Assembly (NCBI RefSeq): GCF_900102005.1
Contig: NZ_LT627736.1
Coordinates: 2,542,001 to 2,606,000, forward strand
DNA: 64,000 nt
Source of the DNA: Microbacterium sp. LKL04
GTDB lineage: Bacteria > Actinomycetota > Actinomycetes > Actinomycetales > Microbacteriaceae
Direction of reading: 5' to 3'
The position numbers and the translations under genes are program-made. Below, piece by piece: positions 9,089 to 17,082 of this stretch (its first letter is position 1; the number at the start of each line of letters is the position of its first letter). The notes beneath the pieces are model-generated. The model made no database searches, was not told where the DNA came from, and saw nothing but the letters and a program-made list of their open reading frames with translations.

Positions 9089-9109
9089 ATACTCTGACGG
9101 ACAGAGTAT
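9089..9109 (-). promoter_or_regulatory. PadR operator: perfect dyad over the -10 region
   Basis: ATACTCTG and CAGAGTAT form a perfect 8-bp inverted repeat around the 5-base spacer ACGGA. The minus-strand -10 box TATGGT (9086-9091) overlaps the promoter-proximal arm. PadR proteins usually bind dyads of this size in their own promoters. Confidence 0.75.
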
Positions 9110-9141
9110 CCGCCACCCTCCGTCGGCACGTCTCACCCGGC

Positions 9142-9155
9142 CCGATAGGATGGGG
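9142..9155 (+). promoter_or_regulatory. purA promoter -10 region, 14-mer shared with purL
   Basis: CCGATAGGATGGGG contains a TAGGAT -10 box (9146-9151) about 34 bases before the purA ATG. The identical 14-mer occurs in the purL promoter on the minus strand (31351-31364). Confidence 0.55.
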
Positions 9156-9184
9156 TGTAACCGTCCGATAACGGGGGAGAGCCC

Positions 9185-10471
9185 ATGCCAGGCATCGTGA
9201 TCGTCGGAGTTCAATGGGGAGACGAGGGCAAGGGTAAAGCCACCGACCTCCTGGGCGAGCGCACCGACTGGGTCGTCAAGTTCAACGGCGGCAACAACGC
9301 CGGCCACACCGTGGTGATCGGCGACGAGAAGTACGCCCTGCACCTGCTGCCCAGCGGCATCCTGTCGCCCGGCGTCAACGCCGTCATCGGCAACGGCGTC
9401 GTCATCGACCTCGAGGTGCTCTTCGCCGAGCTCGGCGCGCTGCAGGCCCGCGGCCTCGACGTCTCGCGGCTCAAGGTCAGCGCGAGCGCGCACATCATCA
9501 CGCAGTACCACCGCACGCTCGACAAGGTGACCGAGCGCTTCCTCGGCAAGAAGATGATCGGCACGACCGGTCGCGGCATCGGACCGACGTACGCCGACAA
9601 GATCAACCGCACCGGCATCCGCGTGCAGGACCTCTTCGACGAGAACATCCTGCGGCAGAAGGTCGAGGGTGCACTCGATCAGAAGAACCACCTGCTGGTG
9701 AAGGTCTTCAACCGCCGCGCCATCACGGTCGACGAGGTCGTCGAGGATCTGCTCTCCTACGCCGAGCGCCTGCGCCCGATGGTCGCCGACACCGGACTCA
9801 TGCTCAGCAATGCGCTGGATGCCGGTGACGTCGTCGTCTTCGAGGGCGGCCAGGCCACGATGCTCGACATCGACCACGGCACGTACCCGTTCGTCACGTC
9901 GTCGTCCGCGACGGCGGGCGGCGCCTCGACCGGATCGGGTGTCGGCCCGAACCGCCTCGACCGCATCGTCGGCATCGTGAAGGCGTACACGACCCGCGTC
10001 GGCTCGGGTCCGTTCCCGACGGAGCTCTTCGACGAGAGCGGCGATTTCCTGCGCTCGCGCGGTTTCGAGTTCGGCACGACGACCGGCCGGCCGCGCCGCG
10101 TCGGCTGGTACGACGCCCCGATCACGCGCTACGCGACGCGGATCAACGGCATCACCGACCTCGTGCTCACGAAGCTCGACATCCTCACCGGTCTCAAGGA
10201 GATCCCCGTCTGCGTCGCCTACGACGTCGACGGGCAGCGGTTCGACGAGGTGCCGGTCAACCAGACCGACTTCCACCACGCGACGCCGATCCTCGAGAAC
10301 TTCCCCGGCTGGGACGAGGACATCTCCACTGCGCGCACGTTCGAGGACCTGCCGCAGACCGCGCAGGACTACGTCCTCGCGCTCGAGAAGATGAGCGGCA
10401 CGCGCATCTCGGTGATCGGCGTCGGCCCCGCGCGCGACGCGGTCATCGTGCGCCACGACCTGCTCGACTGA
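9185..10471 (+). CDS. purA: Adenylosuccinate synthetase
   Basis: A 428-residue cytoplasmic enzyme, the usual length for PurA. It joins IMP and aspartate using GTP to make adenylosuccinate, the first committed step from IMP to AMP. Visible signatures are the GTP-binding loop GDEGKGK near residues 11-17, 'NGGNNAGHT' close behind it, the IMP-site '[14 protein letters not shown]' near residue 125, and '[10 protein letters not shown]' in the C-terminal third. ATG 9185 follows GGGGGAG. A lactonase-like gene begins three bases after its stop. Other pur genes in the window (purL, purQ, purS, purC, purD) are at separate loci. Confidence 0.98.
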   Translation: MPGIVIVGVQWGDEGKGKATDLLGERTDWVVKFNGGNNAGHTVVIGDEKYALHLLPSGILSPGVNAVIGNGVVIDLEVLFAELGALQARGLDVSRLKVSASAHIITQYHRTLDKVTERFLGKKMIGTTGRGIGPTYADKINRTGIRVQDLFDENILRQKVEGALDQKNHLLVKVFNRRAITVDEVVEDLLSYAERLRPMVADTGLMLSNALDAGDVVVFEGGQATMLDIDHGTYPFVTSSSATAGGASTGSGVGPNRLDRIVGIVKAYTTRVGSGPFPTELFDESGDFLRSRGFEFGTTTGRPRRVGWYDAPITRYATRINGITDLVLTKLDILTGLKEIPVCVAYDVDGQRFDEVPVNQTDFHHATPILENFPGWDEDISTARTFEDLPQTAQDYVLALEKMSGTRISVIGVGPARDAVIVRHDLLD

Positions 10472-10474
10472 CCG

Positions 10475-11584
10475 GTGCGGTTCCTGCTCGGCGGGTACTC
10501 CGCCGACATGGGCGGGTCGGCGACGGGCATCGGACTGCTGGATGCCGGTGGCCCCGACTCGCCGCTCGCAAGCGGTCCGCTCGGTGTCGGCCGTGATGTC
10601 GTCGCGGCCGAATCGCCGTCATGGGTCGCGCGGCATCCGTCTCTCGACGTCGTCTACGCCGTGCTCGAGGGGCGCGGCAGTGTGCGCGCGTACCGTCGGA
10701 CCGGCGACACCACGTTCGTGCCGCTCGGCGCGGAGGTCGCCGTCGGCGAGAGCCCGTGCCACGTGCTCGCGCTCGAGGACGCGCTGATCGTGTCGTGCTA
10801 CGGCGACGGCGGCGTCGTGAGGGTCGCGCTGAACGCCGACGGGCGCCCCGGCGCCGCGCGGCGCTGGGCGGCCGTCGCCGAGGGAGCCCCGGCATCCGAT
10901 CTCGCCTCGGCGGCGCGGGCCCTGCGCGCCGTCGTCGGCGAGGAGTACGCGGACTTCGTGCCGCACGCCGACGACGACGAGTCCGAGGTCGTGGCGTCGA
11001 CGCGTCCCTCGCGCGCCCACCAGGCGGCATCCCTCCCCGGCGGACTCATCGCGACGACCGACACCGGCCTCGACCTCGTGCGTTTCTGGCGCAGCGGTCG
11101 TGAGATCCAGCGGCTCGAGCTGCCGGCGGGCACGGGGCCCCGCCACCTGCGTGCACACCCGAGCGGGCATCTCTACGTCGTGACCGAGCACTCCGGCGAG
11201 GTCTTCGCCTTGGCCGCCGACGCATCGGGTACGTGGCGGCTCGTCGGCGGTGCGCAGCTGGGCGCGTACCCGGGCGATGCCGGGGCGGAGCTCGCGATGT
11301 CGCGCGACGGCGTCTTCCTCTATGCGGGCCTGCGGGGGAGCGACACCCTCGCGACGGTGAGAGTGCGCGGTGGCGGCGAGACACTGCAGCCGATCGCGCT
11401 CGCCGAGTCCGGCACGATCTGGCCGCGTCACCACGTCGTCGCTCGGGACACCGTCGTGGTCGCCGGTCAGCAGGCGGACGAGATCGTCTCGCTCGCGATC
11501 GACGAGCGCACCGGGGTCCCGGGCCGCGTGCGGCATCGGACAATAGCACCGTCACCGACGGCGCTCCTAGCCTTCCCAGCCTGA
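10475..11584 (+). CDS. Lactonase-family beta-propeller protein (6-phosphogluconolactonase-like)
   Basis: This 369-residue protein starts with 'MRFLLGGYSADMGG' and carries repeated blade segments such as 'GPRHLRAHPSGHLYVVTEHSG' and 'PRHHVVARDTVVVAGQQ', matching the Lactonase (PF10282) seven-bladed propeller family that includes YbhE/Pgl. Family members hydrolyse 6-phosphogluconolactone or related lactones, but many are uncharacterised. No signal peptide is visible, so it is probably cytoplasmic. GTG 10475 lies three bases after purA, implying co-transcription, though no purine link is obvious. Confidence 0.78.
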   Translation: MRFLLGGYSADMGGSATGIGLLDAGGPDSPLASGPLGVGRDVVAAESPSWVARHPSLDVVYAVLEGRGSVRAYRRTGDTTFVPLGAEVAVGESPCHVLALEDALIVSCYGDGGVVRVALNADGRPGAARRWAAVAEGAPASDLASAARALRAVVGEEYADFVPHADDDESEVVASTRPSRAHQAASLPGGLIATTDTGLDLVRFWRSGREIQRLELPAGTGPRHLRAHPSGHLYVVTEHSGEVFALAADASGTWRLVGGAQLGAYPGDAGAELAMSRDGVFLYAGLRGSDTLATVRVRGGGETLQPIALAESGTIWPRHHVVARDTVVVAGQQADEIVSLAIDERTGVPGRVRHRTIAPSPTALLAFPA

Positions 11585-11597
11585 TCCGGCGGCTCGG

Positions 11598-11603
11598 TAA
11601 CGT
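11598..11603 (+). promoter_or_regulatory. Candidate -10 box TAACGT for the AAA/DUF1257 operon
   Basis: TAACGT lies 18 bases before ATG 11622, with GGAGGGG between them as a ribosome site. No clear -35 is visible. Confidence 0.4.
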
Positions 11604-11621
11604 GACGGGTCGGAGGGGTTC

Positions 11622-12416
11622 ATGAGCGCGGGCGGACGGATGACGGCGGGCAGGTCCGCGGGGCCGAGCGTCAACAGCTTCACCGTGCTGATCACCACCG
11701 TCGGCCTGGTGATCGCAGGGCTGATCGCTCTCGGATACGCGGACGCCGGCGATTTCGAGGTGCGGGCGATAGGCGGCGGCGGCGACCATGCTCTGTCGCC
11801 CTGGACGAATCCCGACCCCACCGTCGCAGACGAGCCGGAAGCCGACACCTATCGGGGCCCGGACGGCGCCGTGATCCGGCTGACTGGTCTCGACGTCGAC
11901 ACGCCGATCGTCCTCACCCCCGCGGAGGGCACCCGCCTCAACGCCGTCTGGGTCACGGGTGCGGACGGCCGCATCGTCACGGAGGGTGAGGGCGGAGAGC
12001 CGCCGCGCTTCTCGACGCTCTGGGACGGAAAGATCGTCGTCCTCGTCGACCAGCCCGACGTCGAGTTGTGGGTCGACGGTCCCCGCGACGAGACCTGGGA
12101 GGCGTCGCTGCGCTTCGACCGGGGCCTGCGGGCCGACGATGTCCTCTCGAGCTCGCAGACCCTCATGTTCACCCACGACGGCGGCGCGACGACGGCGCGC
12201 GTGAGCGCGCGAGGCGGTGACGACCTCGTGATCCAGGTCGTCACCGCGCACGGCAGCGAGCAGCCGCTCTTCGAGGAGTCACCGTTCGACCGCTCGATCG
12301 CCTGGCGGGACGCGCCCCTCGTCCTGTTCTACGTCGAGTCCTGGCACGACACCTCGTGGCGGATCGAGTTTCCGACCGACGCCGCATCCACGCCGACGCC
12401 GACGGAGACGCCATGA
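11622..12416 (+). CDS. Membrane-anchored extracytoplasmic protein of the AAA/DUF1257 operon (first gene)
   Basis: A 264-residue protein of unknown function. It has a short basic N-terminus, one hydrophobic segment at about residues 20-42 ('FTVLITTVGLVIAGLIALGY') and then a soluble, acidic, beta-rich domain with 'DGAVIRLTGLDVDTPIVLTP'. This predicts a protein anchored with its body outside the membrane. Its stop overlaps the next gene's ATG. The next gene has the same plan and a similar start to the soluble domain (SPWTNP versus RPWSDP), so the two are probably distant paralogues. ATG 11622 follows GGAGGGG. Confidence 0.75.
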   Translation: MSAGGRMTAGRSAGPSVNSFTVLITTVGLVIAGLIALGYADAGDFEVRAIGGGGDHALSPWTNPDPTVADEPEADTYRGPDGAVIRLTGLDVDTPIVLTPAEGTRLNAVWVTGADGRIVTEGEGGEPPRFSTLWDGKIVVLVDQPDVELWVDGPRDETWEASLRFDRGLRADDVLSSSQTLMFTHDGGATTARVSARGGDDLVIQVVTAHGSEQPLFEESPFDRSIAWRDAPLVLFYVESWHDTSWRIEFPTDAASTPTPTETP

Positions 12417-13168
12417 CGGCGGCGGATGCCCGGATCCGGCGGTTCTCGACGATCACCTTCCTCGCGGGGTCGGTCGTCGCGGTCGTCGTGGCGTTCATCG
12501 TCGTGCCGTTCGTGGGCATCAACCCCGCGACGGGAGATCTGCTGCTGACCGACCCGAACGAGTACGAGTACCGTCCGTGGTCGGACCCCGCAGCGCGGGA
12601 GGTCCGCCTCGACGGCGACACGCTGATCGGGACGGCGGGCAGCGGGTACCTCGATCTCCCGGCGGGCGACGACGTCTGGGTCATCGGCCCGCTCACCCAG
12701 GGCCAGCAGGACTACGTCAACGTCCATCAGCAGACCGACGTCGACGTCAGCGCCACCGAGGACCGGCCGACGTACATCGGGCTCGTGACCGGGTCGCGGC
12801 CGCTCACCTTCGTGGCCGGCGATCACGCGAGTCGTCTCTGGTTCGCCCCTCGGTTGACGGATTGGCGGGCGACGGTCACTCGGAAGACGCCGACGCCCGT
12901 CGAAGGCAGGACGGTGACGGGCGAGGGACCCGCCCTCCTCGTCTACGACGGCGAGGCCCTGAGCGGACGCTTCGTCTACCGGGGCGATGGCTTCTTCGGA
13001 GTCGAAGCCCTCTACCCCGGCGAGGCCGCCACCGACGTCGCGCAGGGATTCGACGACGTCGACACGAGATCGTCTTGGCCGCCGAGCGATCGGGTCGTCT
13101 TCCGCGTCGACTCCGACGACGGATCGGGGACGTGGACGATCCGACTCGACGAACCCGCATCCGACTGA
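12413..13168 (+). CDS. Membrane-anchored extracytoplasmic protein of the AAA/DUF1257 operon (second gene)
   Basis: A 251-residue protein with one N-terminal membrane segment at about residues 12-36 and a soluble domain beginning near '[18 protein letters not shown]'. Organisation and several landmarks resemble the preceding gene (single anchor, Trp-rich strands, C-terminal '[11 protein letters not shown]' against 'TSWRIEFP'). It has no recognised domain. ATG 12413 is chosen over an upstream GTG (12356) because it overlaps the previous stop as ATGA and puts the hydrophobic segment at a normal distance from the start. Confidence 0.72.
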   Translation: MTAADARIRRFSTITFLAGSVVAVVVAFIVVPFVGINPATGDLLLTDPNEYEYRPWSDPAAREVRLDGDTLIGTAGSGYLDLPAGDDVWVIGPLTQGQQDYVNVHQQTDVDVSATEDRPTYIGLVTGSRPLTFVAGDHASRLWFAPRLTDWRATVTRKTPTPVEGRTVTGEGPALLVYDGEALSGRFVYRGDGFFGVEALYPGEAATDVAQGFDDVDTRSSWPPSDRVVFRVDSDDGSGTWTIRLDEPASD

Positions 13169-13197
13169 CCATGACCTCCACACGAAAGGGAAACGAC

Positions 13198-14817
13198 GTG
13201 ACCTTCGACGCCACGCTGGACGCGGCCTTCAAGGCACGCCTGCCGCTGCTGTACCTCGAGACCGCGGAGGAGGTCCGGGCGGTGTCCGCGATCACGGATG
13301 CCGCGCACGCCCAGCGCAACCGCCGCCGCGTGTGGACGTGGACGTCCGCCCTGGGACTCATCGATCCGGACGGCAAGAGCGTGTCCAACACGACGAATCC
13401 GGCACGGGCGCTGCAGCACGCGGCGGGGGTGAGTGACCCGAGCGTCTTCATCTTCTGCGACCTGCACGCGTACTTCGGCAGCGAGCACCGTCCCGGTGAC
13501 CCGGCGATCGTGCGGACGGTGCGCGAGACGGCGCTCGAGTTCCGCCACGGCGACGTGTCGCGCACGCTCGTCATCACGGCGCCGGTGCGGGTGATCCCGC
13601 CCGAGCTCGACGAGCTCACCCACCTGTTCGACTTCCCCCTGCCGACCGCGGCGGAGATCCGCGAGCTGCTCGACACGATGATCACCAACAACGCCGGCGA
13701 GATCCGCGTCGACGCGGACGACGCGGCGCGCGAGGCGCTCGTCCAGGCCGCCCTCGGTCTCACGATGGCCGAAGCCGAGAACGCGTTCGCGCAGGCGATG
13801 GTCAACGACGGCACCCTCACCGGCGACGACATCCGCGTGGTCCTCCATGAGAAGCGCCAGGTGGTGCGCAAGTCCGGTGTGCTCGAGTTCATCACGGGTG
13901 ACCTCGACCTCGACGACGTCGGCGGCCTCACCAACCTCAAGCGCTGGCTCGAGCGCCGCAATGGGTCGTGGCTGCCCAGCGCCCACGAATACGGGCTGCC
14001 CTCCCCGAAGGGCGTGCTGATCACGGGCGTGCCCGGCTGCGGCAAGTCGATGACCGCGAAAGCGACGGCCGCGTCCTGGGGTCTTCCTCTCCTGCGACTG
14101 GACATCGGCCGCATCTTCTCGGGGCTCGTCGGGTCGAGCGAGCAGAACCTGCGAACGGCCATCGCGACCGCCGAGGCCGTGGCCCCTTGCATCCTGTGGG
14201 TCGACGAGATCGAGAAGGGTTTCTCGAACACCACGGGGCAGGGCGACTCGGGGACCACGGCGCGCGTGTTCGGCACGTTCCTCACCTGGATGCAGGAGAA
14301 GAAGCACCCCGTCTTCGTCGTCGCGACCGCCAACAACATCGACGCCCTGCCGCCGGAGTTCATGCGCAAGGGGCGTTTCGACGAGATCTTCTTCGTCGAC
14401 CTGCCGACGACCGTCGAGCGCGAGGCCATCTGGACGCTGCAGCTCGCGGCCCACGCCTCCGAGGCGAACGGTCTCGCCAACGTCGCCGGCGATCCCGCCG
14501 CCGTGTCGGCCCTCGTCGCCGCGAGCGAGAACCACTCGGGCGCCGAGATCGAGCAAGCCGTGGTCGCCGCCCTCTACGAGGGGTTCAGCGGCCGCAAGAC
14601 GATCACGACGGATGTGGTCACGCGGGTCGTCGAGTCGATGATCCCCCTCGCCGTCACGCAGGCCGAGGAGGTCCAGCGGATACGCGCGTGGGCCGCCCAG
14701 CGTGCGGTCGGTGCGACGGGGACGGAGGACCTCGACGCCCTCGACGCCGTCGGCATCGCGCCCGAGAGCCACGGGCCCCTCTCCTCGCGCCGCGGCGGAC
14801 GTACCGTGGACTACTGA
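13198..14817 (+). CDS. AAA-family ATPase, Ycf46-like
   Basis: A 539-residue protein. The first 230 residues lack strong motifs but contain '[17 protein letters not shown]' and a segment like a degenerate AAA fold, as in cyanobacterial/plastid Ycf46. The catalytic AAA module has Walker A GVPGCGKS (residues 277-284), Walker [10 protein letters not shown] (332-340), and the sensor/arginine-finger region [11 protein letters not shown] near residue 390, followed by a helical lid ('[19 protein letters not shown]'). It should form an ATP-driven remodelling ring in the cytoplasm. The neighbours DUF2997 and DUF1257 support the Ycf46 assignment. GTG 13198 follows GAAAGGGA; ATG 13171 is an alternative start. 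Confidence 0.85.
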   Translation: MTFDATLDAAFKARLPLLYLETAEEVRAVSAITDAAHAQRNRRRVWTWTSALGLIDPDGKSVSNTTNPARALQHAAGVSDPSVFIFCDLHAYFGSEHRPGDPAIVRTVRETALEFRHGDVSRTLVITAPVRVIPPELDELTHLFDFPLPTAAEIRELLDTMITNNAGEIRVDADDAAREALVQAALGLTMAEAENAFAQAMVNDGTLTGDDIRVVLHEKRQVVRKSGVLEFITGDLDLDDVGGLTNLKRWLERRNGSWLPSAHEYGLPSPKGVLITGVPGCGKSMTAKATAASWGLPLLRLDIGRIFSGLVGSSEQNLRTAIATAEAVAPCILWVDEIEKGFSNTTGQGDSGTTARVFGTFLTWMQEKKHPVFVVATANNIDALPPEFMRKGRFDEIFFVDLPTTVEREAIWTLQLAAHASEANGLANVAGDPAAVSALVAASENHSGAEIEQAVVAALYEGFSGRKTITTDVVTRVVESMIPLAVTQAEEVQRIRAWAAQRAVGATGTEDLDALDAVGIAPESHGPLSSRRGGRTVDY

Positions 14818-14837
14818 TTGTCGGGTGAGGAACGAGA

Positions 14838-15050
14838 GTGGACATGAAGAAGCTCGTGGTGCAGCTGCGGCCCGACGGATCCGTCGCCGCCGAGACCTTC
14901 GGCATGACCGGGGCGGAATGCCTCGACTACATCGAGCAGCTCGAAGCGCTGCTGGAAGCCGAGACGACCTCGTCGCAGTTCACCGAGGACTACACGCGCA
15001 CCGGAGCGACGGCATCCGACTCGCTCCTGCAGGAGGATCGGGACCGGTGA
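14838..15050 (+). CDS. DUF2997-like small protein
   Basis: A 70-residue cytoplasmic protein: 'MDMKKLVVQLRPDGSVAAET' leads into 'GMTGAECLDYIEQLEALL' and an acidic, disordered tail. The pattern of a beta-hairpin followed by 'G..C......le..lg' matches DUF2997, proteins found beside DUF1257 and Ycf46-type AAA genes. GTG 14838 is six bases after TGAGGA; ATG 14844 is the alternative. It carries one conserved-looking Cys (about residue 31). Its size makes it a plausible substrate or adaptor of the AAA ATPase or of the iron-sulfur protein encoded next. Confidence 0.72.
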   Translation: MDMKKLVVQLRPDGSVAAETFGMTGAECLDYIEQLEALLEAETTSSQFTEDYTRTGATASDSLLQEDRDR

Positions 15051-15784
15051 TCGTCGCCCAGTCGCTCGGCGTCGGCGGGGAGGGGAGCCTTCTCGGGACG
15101 ACACCGCCCGCGCGCAGCGGCGCAGCGCTGCGGTGGTCCCGCTTCGTGCCGGCCACCGCGGCTGAAGGCCCGGGGCTGCGGGCAGCGGTCTGGGTGCAGG
15201 GGTGTGCGGTCCGCTGCCCCGGATGCTTCAACCCGCACATGTGGGCTGAGCGGGGTGCGCTGCTCGATGACCCCGCCGCGCTCGCGGACCGCTGGATCGC
15301 CGAGGCGCACGCGGTCGGCGCCGAGGGCGTGACGCTGCTAGGCGGGGAACCGTTCGACCAGGCCGGTGCGCTCGCCGTCGTGGCCGAGGCGTTCCGCGGA
15401 GCCGATCTCGGCGTCATGGCCTTCTCGGGATACACGCTCGACCGGCTGCAGGCGTGGTCGGCGGAGCGCGACGACATCTCGCGTCTGCTCGCGGCGACGG
15501 ATCTGCTGTGCGACGGTCCGTACCTCCGGGACCTCCCCGATACGCGCCGGCCGTGGATCGGCTCGCGGAATCAGTCGATCCGCGCGCTCACCCCGCGGTA
15601 CGCGCCCGACGTCGAGCGCATCGCGCGCGACGGGGGACGGGACTCGCTCGAGGTGCGCATTGCGGTGGACGGTGCGGTCTCCGTCAACGGCTGGGCGACG
15701 GATGCCGCGCTCGCCGAACTCTTGGACGATCTGGGCGTGCGCGGGGACCGCGCCGCATCCGTGGGAAAGGGAACCATCCGATGA
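15047..15784 (+). CDS. Radical-SAM activase-like 4Fe-4S protein (NrdG/PflA type)
   Basis: A 245-residue protein with the radical-SAM cluster motif CxxxCxxC at Cys53, Cys57 and Cys60 (CAVRCPGC), preceded by 'WVQGC' and followed by 'FNPHMW', the arrangement of NrdG-like activating enzymes. A downstream 'GVTLLGGEPFDQAGAL' is the GGEP motif that binds the SAM amino group. Members make a glycyl radical or modify a partner protein; no glycyl-radical enzyme is encoded in the window. GTG 15047 overlaps the previous stop and has AGGAGG ten bases upstream. Here its partner may be an operon product instead. Confidence 0.87.
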   Translation: MIVAQSLGVGGEGSLLGTTPPARSGAALRWSRFVPATAAEGPGLRAAVWVQGCAVRCPGCFNPHMWAERGALLDDPAALADRWIAEAHAVGAEGVTLLGGEPFDQAGALAVVAEAFRGADLGVMAFSGYTLDRLQAWSAERDDISRLLAATDLLCDGPYLRDLPDTRRPWIGSRNQSIRALTPRYAPDVERIARDGGRDSLEVRIAVDGAVSVNGWATDAALAELLDDLGVRGDRAASVGKGTIR

Positions 15785-16287
15785 GCATCTCCTTGATCCT
15801 CCTGCCCGCCGCGCTCGCCGCCGCGGCGGCCGTCGGCGGGACCGGCGCGCTCGGCGCGATCGCGATGAATTCCGGCGCGAAGTCGGACCCCCGGGGCGAG
15901 TCGGAGGCCGTGCCGATCGCAGTGCAGACCCGCATGAAGGACCCGGACCTGCTCGCGGCGGCGCTCGCCGACCTCGGCGCAGCGGACGCGGCGATCGCAA
16001 ACGGCGCTCTGACGGCGACCATCGACGGCGTCGAGATCGTCATGTCGCGCACCGACGACGGTGTGTGGGGCGCACACCTGTCGCGCCTCGACGGCCACGA
16101 GGTGACCGAAGCCGAGGCGACCTCCCTCATGACGCAGTTGGATGCCGCCTACGCCCGTCACGTGCAGCGCGCCGTCGCCGAGCGCATCCGCTCGCGCGCC
16201 GACCAGGCCGGCTTCGAGCTCGTCTCCGAGACGCGTGACGACGACGACACGGTCACGATGGTCCTGAACGTGCGGGACTACGCGTGA
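15781..16287 (+). CDS. DUF1257/Ycf35-like protein
   Basis: A 168-residue protein. A hydrophobic start (residues 1-30) is followed by 'TRMKDPDLLAAALADLGA', a central 'VEIVMSRTDDGVWGAHL', and a C-terminal 'QLDAAYARHVQRAVAER' with 'GFELVSETRDDDDTVTMVLN'. This order of strand, Tyr-rich helix and closing beta-hairpin matches DUF1257 (chloroplast Ycf35), usually 110-130 residues, so the N-terminal hydrophobic stretch is an extension. ATG 15781 overlaps the previous stop (ATGA). Co-occurrence with Ycf46-like and DUF2997 genes is the main support. Confidence 0.7.
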   Translation: MSISLILLPAALAAAAAVGGTGALGAIAMNSGAKSDPRGESEAVPIAVQTRMKDPDLLAAALADLGAADAAIANGALTATIDGVEIVMSRTDDGVWGAHLSRLDGHEVTEAEATSLMTQLDAAYARHVQRAVAERIRSRADQAGFELVSETRDDDDTVTMVLNVRDYA

Positions 16288-17018
16288 CCACGTCGTCCCG
16301 CGAGGACGTCCCGACCTGGGGCTGGCTGATCGGCACCAGTTCATGGCTCCTCCTCCCTTTCATCGGGCCGGCGGTCGCATGGCTCGGCTTCCTCGTCGTC
16401 GCGACGGCGTCGCGCAGGCGTGCGGCATGGGTGATCGGCGTGGCTAGCGGTGCACTCGCACTGACGGTCCTGTTCGAGCTGTGGGGGCCGTTCACGGGCG
16501 TCGTGAACGCGGTCTGCCACCTCGGGGGCATCGTCGGTGCGCTCATGATCAACCCCGGCTGGTTGCGGACCCGCTGGGAGCGTCGTTCCGCGGGCGGGCG
16601 CGCGTCGCAGCCCGCGCGGTCGGCCGCATCCACGCGGTCGACGTCGTCGCGCAGCAGCACCCGACGGAAGCGCTCCGCGGTGAAGGTCGCGCCGCTGCCG
16701 GAGTCGGTCCGGCTGGCGGACGCCGTCGGCGCCACCTCCGCGGATCTTCTCCAGGCGCGCGCACCGGCGGAACCGGCCGAGCCCGTCGACGTGCAGACAG
16801 CGACGGCGGATGAGCTCGCCGACCTGCCGGGGCTCAGCCGCACCAAGGCACGTCGGGCGGTGAAGGTGCGCACCAAGAACGGCGGCTTCGTCTCGGTCGA
16901 GGACTTCGGCGAAGCGGCGGGCTTGCAGCCGCACGAGATCGTCCGGCTGCGCTCGGCTGCCACATGCTCGCCGCGGCCGCGGGGCGAGCGCCGCTTCGGG
17001 CGACGTGTGGATCTCTGA
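16284..17018 (+). CDS. Membrane protein with C-terminal helix-hairpin-helix domain
   Basis: A 244-residue protein with three hydrophobic segments in residues 10-90, a low-complexity Ser/Arg-rich linker (about 100-135), and a C-terminal helix-hairpin-helix at about 170-225: 'VDVQTATADELADLPGLSRT' followed by 'GGFVSVEDFGEAAGL'. This ComEA-like HhH form often binds DNA or mediates protein contacts. GTG 16284 overlaps the DUF1257 stop, making it the last gene of the seven-gene operon. A membrane-tethered adaptor role is possible, but no function is known. Confidence 0.72.
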   Translation: MTTSSREDVPTWGWLIGTSSWLLLPFIGPAVAWLGFLVVATASRRRAAWVIGVASGALALTVLFELWGPFTGVVNAVCHLGGIVGALMINPGWLRTRWERRSAGGRASQPARSAASTRSTSSRSSTRRKRSAVKVAPLPESVRLADAVGATSADLLQARAPAEPAEPVDVQTATADELADLPGLSRTKARRAVKVRTKNGGFVSVEDFGEAAGLQPHEIVRLRSAATCSPRPRGERRFGRRVDL

Positions 17019-17082
17019 GGGATCTCCCGACGACCACGACTCCCACGTTGCAGCCCCGGCCGGTCGGAGCCAGGATCGTGGC

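Noticed and set aside
12356..12412. Upstream GTG start for the second anchored protein (12413 gene)
   Set aside because: It would overlap the previous gene by 60 bases and add a charged leader before the membrane segment. The ATGA overlap at 12413 fits the operon pattern better.
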